Below are positions 1 to 4,274 of a stretch of DNA of 5,711 nt, in pieces. The notes beneath the pieces were generated by a model, which saw nothing but the letters and a program-made list of their open reading frames with translations, made no database searches and was not told the DNA's origin. The stretch is from Halieaceae bacterium. GTDB lineage: Bacteria > Pseudomonadota > Gammaproteobacteria > Pseudomonadales > Halieaceae. Each line of letters begins with the position of its first letter. Position 1 is the first letter of the stretch. The DNA lies in contig CABYEX010000054.1 of assembly GCA_902518075.1 (NCBI GenBank), positions 1 through 5,711 of the forward strand. Reading direction: 5' to 3'. The translations under genes and the position numbers were made by a program.

Positions 1-433
1 TCAGCACGTTGCCGCCGGTCGTCATTCTGGGCCCTTCGATGACGCCGCCCTCGATTGCATCGCGGAGATCTACCCCGACATCAAATACGCAATCGGCATC
101 AAAGAAGCCGGTGAAGCCAGCCCGCAGCACCTTTTGTCCATTGACCCCGGCAACGAGCGCAGCAAGGCCATAACGGCGGTGAAAGAAAAGCTCATCGTTG
201 CTGTTGGGGTGATCAAAACTGATGTGACAGTGGCTGTCGATCATGCCGGGCATTACGCGGCACCCGTATGCGTCGATTTTTTCGACCGTCGCGTCGGCAG
301 GGCAGCTGGCGCACGCGTCGGCGCCCACGGCCACGATGCGTTGGCCGCTGATCAGCACATCGCCAGTGAAAGGGTCGGATCCTGTCCCATCGATGATGAG
401 TCCGTTCTGAATCAGGGTGTAAGCGTCACTCAT
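1..433 (-). CDS. Metal-dependent amidohydrolase, N-terminal part (runs off the left edge)
   Basis: This is the first 144 residues of an amidohydrolase-superfamily protein, translated from an ATG at 433 to the window edge with no stop. Seen: an N-terminal beta-sandwich-like stretch (LIQNGLIIDGTG near residues 7-18, then DVLISGQRIVAVG near 25-37) and the metal-binding HxH signature in PGMIDSHCH, with H68 and H70. GFTGFFDADC near 106-115 resembles the imidazolonepropionase / Xaa-Pro dipeptidase-like branch (COG1228). Family members hydrolyse C-N bonds in amides, cyclic amides or dipeptides using one or two metal ions. The carbamylated lysine or equivalent, the later histidines and the catalytic aspartate lie outside the window. 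An AAGGAG ribosome site at 442-447 sits 8 nt upstream of the ATG, and the start overlaps the regulator's stop as ATGA, so it is translationally coupled as the last visible gene of the P450 operon. The family call is strong; the substrate is unknown. Confidence 0.88.
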   Translation of the reverse strand, partial: MSDAYTLIQNGLIIDGTGSDPFTGDVLISGQRIVAVGADACASCPADATVEKIDAYGCRVMPGMIDSHCHISFDHPNSNDELFFHRRYGLAALVAGVNGQKVLRAGFTGFFDADCVFDVGVDLRDAIEGGVIEGPRMTTGGNVL

Positions 434-1137
434 AGAGGCTGCTCCTTGATGAGCCCGTTCGGATGGAAGTCGGCGTGGGAGGTTTTATTGAGCGCAATAA
501 AGCGCATCAGCGCATCTCCTTGCTCAAGCGTGTGCCGGCGGATTTTCTCGCGGGCAGCTTCCGCGTCGCCTGCAAAGATAGCGGAAATAATAGCGTCGTG
601 ATCGACCTGGTTCCTCTGTAACCGGCCTGGCGCAACCACCTGAAAGCGACGGTAGGGGAGCACGCGCAATGCGAGCCACTCGGTGGTGTCGATCAACGCC
701 GTATTGTGACAGCCGCGAACGAGTCGCTGGTGGAAGGCAAAGCCGAGATCAGCGTATTCATTGGGATCGCCGTCACTGCGCAGGTTCTCGGCGGCGGCCT
801 CATGAATATCTCGGAGTTCGCTCTTTTCAGCTTCGGACATGCGGGCAGTGCTTAAGTAAACGGCGGCGCCTTCAAGTTCAGCCAGCGCTTCAAATAGCTC
901 CAACATGGTGCCGGGATCCAGCTGGGCGACAACCGCGCGTTTGTGCGCGCGTTTGGTAATCAGCCCGGCTTGCGCAAGCTGGGTGATGGCCTCTCTGACC
1001 GGGGTTCGCGACACACCGAATCGACTGGCTAGGCGACCCTCCTCGAGGGCGTCCCCCGGCGCCAGTTGACCGCCGAAAATCTCGCGTTCAATGGCGAGGC
1101 GCACGGTGTCGGCCTGTGTCAGGTCACGATCGGTCAT
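430..1137 (-). CDS. GntR-family transcriptional regulator, FadR-like FCD subfamily
   Basis: A complete 235-residue protein, normal length for FCD-type GntR regulators. Seen: an N-terminal winged helix-turn-helix at about residues 8-72 with the hallmark LASRFGVSRTPVREAI (36-51). It is followed by an all-helical FCD effector domain (about 78-213) containing FHQRL (H136), DHDAI (H180) and RRHTLEQG (H202), the three histidines that usually hold a metal and contact the ligand. The position four residues before H136, often Asp or Asn in relatives, is Gly132; Asp130 is nearby and might substitute. Such proteins are mostly repressors released by carboxylic-acid metabolites. The start codon overlaps the upstream P450 stop as ATGA, with GGAG at 1145-1148 seven nt upstream. 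The stop overlaps the amidohydrolase start. Encoded inside the catabolic operon, it is probably its local, autoregulated controller, perhaps acting at the central intergenic region; that target is inferred. Confidence 0.93.
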   Translation of the reverse strand: MTDRDLTQADTVRLAIEREIFGGQLAPGDALEEGRLASRFGVSRTPVREAITQLAQAGLITKRAHKRAVVAQLDPGTMLELFEALAELEGAAVYLSTARMSEAEKSELRDIHEAAAENLRSDGDPNEYADLGFAFHQRLVRGCHNTALIDTTEWLALRVLPYRRFQVVAPGRLQRNQVDHDAIISAIFAGDAEAAREKIRRHTLEQGDALMRFIALNKTSHADFHPNGLIKEQPL

Positions 1138-2363
1138 GCCGCAGCTCCGGTGTTGGCGGGTCCTTGATCAATGAGTAACGGGTAGCTACCCCAATTGGGT
1201 CGTTCGGTATTCGCGTCCGCGACTGGCGGATTGGCGGGATCCGGCCGGGCTTCGTGCTGCATGAGGTTCTTCAATAAATTGGTCAGCGTGCCGAGGTGGG
1301 GCGCCTCGCCTTCAGCTTTGGCATCGCCGAGGCCGCCGGCGATGTCGCGCCCAAAACACGTGTGAATACCGATACCGAAACTTAGGCCAAAGGGCGGTAT
1401 GCGCGCTGCCACCCTTCGGTGAGGATTGAACTGCTCGGCATCCTCACCAAACAGCGCTGCCTCCAGATTAGCTGACATCAGATCAATCACCACGCTGTCA
1501 CCCACGGCAACATCGGTACCGTCGGGCAGCGAAAAGGCTTCGTTCGCAGTGCGCCAAGCGACCGGGCTGGCCGGATGCAACCGCAAGCTTTCATGGACGC
1601 AACGCTGGAGAAAGTGATCGTCTGCCATGAGCCTGTCGCGGTCCTCCGGATGATGGCGACACCACTGATTGATTTCATGGAAGCTATGAGTCAGCGCATT
1701 GGCTGAGCTGTGCGAGCCCGCCTGCATGAAGAAAGCGACCTCACGCAGGATCATGTCGTCATCGAGGTCTTGGTCGGCACGATTGGTGAGAAGCACGGTG
1801 AGGATATCTCTGGGCACGTCGTCCTCAGCCAGGCCGCCCTCGCCGAGTTGTTGTAATAGCTCTTCTCGATGGGATCTGGAGGGGCGCAGAAATTGCTCAT
1901 TGAATTGCGCCAGTGCGGAGGCGACCTCCTCGCGCACGGTGTTCTTGTCACGGGTGGAATGAAAGAGCGTGGCTCCCTCGCTGAATTTGCGTGTTAAAGC
2001 AACCAGAGCGTCGGTCTCTGACTCGGAGCCTTCAGATCGATCAATGCCGGCAATGTCCGCACTGAGATTGAGGTTGACCCTGAAACCGAACTCAGGGAGA
2101 TCGAGCTGTCCGCGAGCGAGATAGGGTGCCAAAGTGCATTTCAATGTAGTGGGGTAGACCTCGCGCTCGTAGTAGCGCGCGAAGTCCCTGCGGAACAGCT
2201 TCCACTCGATGGCACGACGGCAGGTATGGGCCTCGCCGTGCAGCGTTAGCAACACACGCTCCATCAGCACATCGCACTCACTGTACATGGACTGGACAAG
2301 GCGCCGGTCGCATAGTGCTTGATGAGCATTGTGGTAGCCGCTGACGCGGGCGGACGCATTCAT
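1134..2363 (-). CDS. Cytochrome P450 (paralogue B, second gene of the leftward operon)
   Basis: A 409-residue soluble bacterial cytochrome P450, with no signal peptide or membrane anchor. Seen: a helix-C-like LHGEAHTCRR (41-50), ExxR as E258-S-L-R261, and the heme loop SFGIGIHTCFG with proximal Cys336. The I-helix reads QAGSHSS (214-220), with His218 where most P450s have Asp or Glu and Ser219 in place of the usual Thr. After the heme cysteine, a glycine- and acid-rich insertion (about 342-356) precedes the terminal helix. I chose the ATG at 2363 because it aligns with the N-terminus of paralogue A (RVSGYH versus RVSAYH) and begins 4 nt after A's stop. The frame stays open upstream to 2462, but that part only overlaps A. 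No clear Shine-Dalgarno sequence precedes it, which fits reinitiation after A. It would hydroxylate an organic substrate using electrons from an unlinked redox partner. The CYP family is not recognised. Confidence 0.93.
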   Translation of the reverse strand: MNASARVSGYHNAHQALCDRRLVQSMYSECDVLMERVLLTLHGEAHTCRRAIEWKLFRRDFARYYEREVYPTTLKCTLAPYLARGQLDLPEFGFRVNLNLSADIAGIDRSEGSESETDALVALTRKFSEGATLFHSTRDKNTVREEVASALAQFNEQFLRPSRSHREELLQQLGEGGLAEDDVPRDILTVLLTNRADQDLDDDMILREVAFFMQAGSHSSANALTHSFHEINQWCRHHPEDRDRLMADDHFLQRCVHESLRLHPASPVAWRTANEAFSLPDGTDVAVGDSVVIDLMSANLEAALFGEDAEQFNPHRRVAARIPPFGLSFGIGIHTCFGRDIAGGLGDAKAEGEAPHLGTLTNLLKNLMQHEARPDPANPPVADANTERPNWGSYPLLIDQGPANTGAAA

Positions 2364-2367
2364 TGGA

Positions 2368-3570
2368 TCAGAAAAGCACCGGATAGATGGCCCAGACATC
2401 ACGCTCTGAGGCTTCGATTTTTTGCGGCGCCTGATCCGGGTTGGGCCGCATACCGCGCTCAATCAGTTCCTTAATGATCAACGTGATCGTGCCGAACTGG
2501 TGGTTATCGGGTTTGGGTGCTTCTCCATCTCTCAGCACGGTGCCAGCGACGAGGTTCATACCGAGGCAGACATGCATGCCGCCACCAAAGGACATGCCCG
2601 CGGGGCTGATGCGCCCCTGAACGGCGCGCAATGGATTAAATTCGGCCGCATCTTCACCAAACACACTGGTATCGCGGTTAGCGGTCTGCAGGTCGACGAC
2701 GACTTTGTCGCCCTCTGGCACCACGCGCCCGTCGGCGAGGGTGATCTCGGCTTCCGCGCGGCGCCAGGCCTCGGGACTGGAGGGGTGAAGTCGCATGCTC
2801 TCCAGAACGAAACGCTGTAGCTGGTGCGCATCGGCAACGACTTCAGCCGGTGTTTCGCCTAGTCGTTCGCACCAGTTGAAGAGTTCGTTGGTCGCGTGGA
2901 CCAGTGTGTGGACGGACGTATGGGAGGCCGCCAGATAGAAGAAAGCGACCTCCCTTACCATCAGCTCGTCTGGCATGGACAGCTCGGCATCATGCATCAG
3001 TAGGATGGTGAGAATGTCTCTCGGTAAGTCCTCTTCGCTCAGGGTGCCGGCGCGGTATTGCTCCAGCAACGCAAGGCGCCGAGCGCGAGAGGGCAGAAAG
3101 AACCGCTCCCGGAATTCGTCAATCGCCTCACGGATTTCCTGAAAGATGGGTTCCCTGTCACCCTTGAACTGGCCGATGGTCGCGGCTTGACCTAGTTGAA
3201 TCAGCAGCCGGTGCTGGGTGTCCGCCTCCTCGACGGTGCCATCAATGCGGTCGATACCCGCGAAGGACAGCGAGAGGTGAACCATAATGCGGTAACCCAG
3301 CTCCTTCAGGTCTAGCGACGATTCAGTGAGGAATTGGTCCAGTGTCTCGCTGAGCAAACTGGGGAATACCTCATTCTCATAGACCCTAAAAAAGTTCTTG
3401 CGGAACAGCTGGCTTTCGATCGAGCGACGCTGTCGGTGTTCGTCGCCATGCAGGGTCACCAGCACCTTATCCATCAGGATCTTGCCCTCGTCATACAGCG
3501 ATTGTTTGAGGTCGGTGATCCTCAGTGCATGTTCGACTTCGTGATAAGCGCTGACGCGGTGAATTTCCAT
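2368..3570 (-). CDS. Cytochrome P450 (paralogue A, first gene of the leftward operon)
   Basis: A 400-residue soluble cytochrome P450, the promoter-proximal gene of the leftward operon. Seen: LHGDEHRQRR (40-49) in the helix-C region, the I-helix segment LAASHTS (213-219) with His217-Thr218 in the acid-alcohol positions, ExxR as E257-S-M-R260, and the heme loop SFGGGMHVCLG with proximal Cys335. The expected L-helix start after the cysteine is replaced by a charged, proline-containing stretch (about 344-358) before FGTITLIIKELIERG. The protein begins almost directly at RVSAYH and lacks the roughly 40-50 residue N-terminal strand region of typical class I bacterial P450s. The ATG at 3570 is supported by GGAGG at 3581-3585; in-frame codons further upstream (to 3660) encode nothing P450-like and cross the palindrome. 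It is clearly homologous to the next gene. Substrate and CYP family are not recognised. His-Thr at this site is known from CYP51, but I do not see the CYP51 B'-helix motif. Confidence 0.94.
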   Translation of the reverse strand: MEIHRVSAYHEVEHALRITDLKQSLYDEGKILMDKVLVTLHGDEHRQRRSIESQLFRKNFFRVYENEVFPSLLSETLDQFLTESSLDLKELGYRIMVHLSLSFAGIDRIDGTVEEADTQHRLLIQLGQAATIGQFKGDREPIFQEIREAIDEFRERFFLPSRARRLALLEQYRAGTLSEEDLPRDILTILLMHDAELSMPDELMVREVAFFYLAASHTSVHTLVHATNELFNWCERLGETPAEVVADAHQLQRFVLESMRLHPSSPEAWRRAEAEITLADGRVVPEGDKVVVDLQTANRDTSVFGEDAAEFNPLRAVQGRISPAGMSFGGGMHVCLGMNLVAGTVLRDGEAPKPDNHQFGTITLIIKELIERGMRPNPDQAPQKIEASERDVWAIYPVLF

Positions 3571-3580
3571 GGTGGTTCCC

Positions 3581-3585
3581 CCTCC
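3581..3585 (-). promoter_or_regulatory. Ribosome binding site of P450 A
   Basis: On the minus strand GGAGG lies 10 nt before the ATG at 3570 and continues into further Gs, so the effective spacing may be shorter. It is the best Shine-Dalgarno match upstream of the P450 pair and decides between this start and the in-frame ATG at 3660. Confidence 0.7.
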
Positions 3586-3628
3586 AAGTACGAGGCCTGA
3601 CGGGGCGAGGGCAGGCCGCAGAATTGTC

Positions 3629-3657
3629 AGTGTATGCAATATAGGGCAAAGTGTACA
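3629..3657 (-). promoter_or_regulatory. Candidate sigma-70-type promoter for the P450 operon
   Basis: On the minus strand, a -35-like TGTACA (3657-3652) and a -10-like TACACT (3634-3629) are separated by exactly 17 nt. Each matches the consensus at four of six positions. Transcription would start near 3622, giving a leader of about 50 nt before P450 A. An alternative -10, TATATT (3643-3638), exists but lacks a good -35. The -35 box falls inside the inverted repeat at 3647-3664, as expected for a repressible promoter. By-eye matches of this quality are common by chance. Confidence 0.35.
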
Positions 3658-3664
3658 CACTTTG
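3647..3664. promoter_or_regulatory. Candidate operator: inverted repeat CAAAGTGT-AC-ACACTTTG
   Basis: Two perfect 8-bp arms flank a 2-bp spacer, with an internal GTGTACAC palindrome at 3651-3658. Length, symmetry and the TGTACA core are of the kind bound by dimeric GntR/FCD regulators. It overlaps the -35 of the likely P450-operon promoter, so binding would block leftward transcription. The FCD regulator encoded in the same operon is the natural candidate to bind here. That link is inferred, not shown. Confidence 0.5.
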
Positions 3665-3732
3665 GCTGGGTCGCATCAGCTCCTGTAATCGGTCAACGTT
3701 GCGGCTTATTTGCGGTCTGAAAGTGCTGGACG

Positions 3733-3762
3733 CCGCCGGCTCTTTATCAAAGCCCTCGGCGG
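3733..3762. repeat. Imperfect inverted repeat upstream of the Fe-S subunit gene
   Basis: CCGCCG (3733-3738) is repeated in inverted form as CGGCGG (3757-3762). Inside lies CTTT-ATC-AAAG (3742-3752), so an interrupted hairpin is possible. It sits between the -35 and -10 positions of the weak rightward promoter candidate or just upstream of the leader. There is no T-tract, so it is not a typical terminator. It could be a second regulatory site or chance in GC-rich sequence. Confidence 0.3.
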
Positions 3763-3803
3763 TGTCATATTGTCCGTACAGGCGCAGTAATTAAGGAAAG
3801 GCC

Positions 3804-4274
3804 ATGAAACTGAAGGTGAATGGTAATGACGTCGAGGTGACCAGCGAGGCTGATACCCCTCTACTGTGGGTGCTTCGCGATGAGCTGAATCTTGTCGGTA
3901 CCAAGTTTGGATGTGGTATTGCCCAGTGTGGCGCTTGTACGGTGCATTTGGATGGCGTGGCGATTCGATCCTGTGTTACGCCGGTGTCGGCGGTCGCGAA
4001 TAAGAGCATTCAAACCATTGAAGGGCAGGTAACTGAGGCGGGCTTGTCACCGGTGCAGCAAGCTTGGCTGCAAACCGACGTCGCCCAATGCGGATACTGT
4101 CAATCAGGGCAGATCATGGCGGCCACAGCACTGCTGGCGCAAAACCCTCATCCCAGCGACACCGAGATCGACTCAGCGATGGCAGGCAATATCTGCCGTT
4201 GCGGCACCTACCCCCGTATCCGCAAAGCGGTGCACTTGGCGGCGGCATTAATGGCAGAGGAGCAAAGCGTATGA
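3804..4274 (+). CDS. Small [2Fe-2S] subunit of an IorAB / aldehyde oxidoreductase-type molybdenum hydroxylase
   Basis: A complete 156-residue iron-sulfur subunit, the usual length for IorA-type proteins. Seen: a plant-type ferredoxin fold at the N-terminus with Cys37, Cys42, Cys45 and Cys57 (CGIAQCGAC), then a helical [2Fe-2S] domain with Cys96, Cys99, Cys131 and Cys133 (CGYC ... CRCG). All eight cluster ligands are present, so it should carry both clusters and pass electrons from the molybdenum centre of the large subunit to an external acceptor. It has no signal peptide of its own; in related periplasmic enzymes the small subunit is carried out with the Tat-targeted partner. The start is supported by AAGGA at 3793-3797, 6 nt upstream. 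Its stop overlaps the large-subunit start as ATGA, indicating stoichiometric coupled translation. Family assignment is very secure; whether the substrate is an aldehyde or a heterocycle is not determined. Confidence 0.96.
   Translation: MKLKVNGNDVEVTSEADTPLLWVLRDELNLVGTKFGCGIAQCGACTVHLDGVAIRSCVTPVSAVANKSIQTIEGQVTEAGLSPVQQAWLQTDVAQCGYCQSGQIMAATALLAQNPHPSDTEIDSAMAGNICRCGTYPRIRKAVHLAAALMAEEQSV

Larger units (their letters stand above)
3571..3803. other. Divergent intergenic regulatory region
   Basis: This is the only sizeable non-coding stretch: 233 bp between the start codons of P450 A (leftward) and the iron-sulfur subunit (rightward). It must hold promoters for both operons. It contains the inverted repeat at 3647-3664, a leftward promoter candidate at 3629-3657, a short CAACGTTG palindrome at 3694-3701, and an imperfect GC-rich inverted repeat at 3733-3762. 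A weak rightward promoter candidate is TTTATC (3743-3748), 17 nt, CATATT (3766-3771). I see no convincing small gene, terminator T-tract or RNA gene in it. Confidence 0.75.

Noticed and set aside
134..601. A 155-codon open frame on the plus strand across the amidohydrolase/regulator junction
   Set aside because: Both strands are open here, but the minus-strand proteins carry family motifs (HxH, FCD histidines) and a proper ribosome site. The plus-strand product has none.
2364..2462. A 33-residue N-terminal extension of P450 B
   Set aside because: The extension lies entirely within the P450 A coding region, is basic and unlike any P450 N-terminus, and alignment with P450 A starts at the ATG at 2363.
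2422..2820. A 132-codon plus-strand open frame inside P450 A
   Set aside because: It is antisense to the P450 heme loop and ExxR coding region, with no domain and no credible ribosome site. It is a shadow frame.
2368..3570. Calling P450 A a CYP51 sterol 14-demethylase because of its I-helix His-Thr
   Set aside because: The protein is shorter than CYP51, lacks a recognisable B'-helix signature, and has a different segment after the heme loop. One shared residue pair is not enough.
3571..3660. A 30-residue N-terminal extension of P450 A from an ATG at 3660
   Set aside because: It would start within the operator-like palindrome and upstream of the likely transcription start. It has no ribosome site, while GGAGG precedes the ATG at 3570.
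3733..3762. A rho-independent terminator in the central gap
   Set aside because: The inverted repeat has no following T-tract on either strand and lies upstream of both operons, where no transcript should end.
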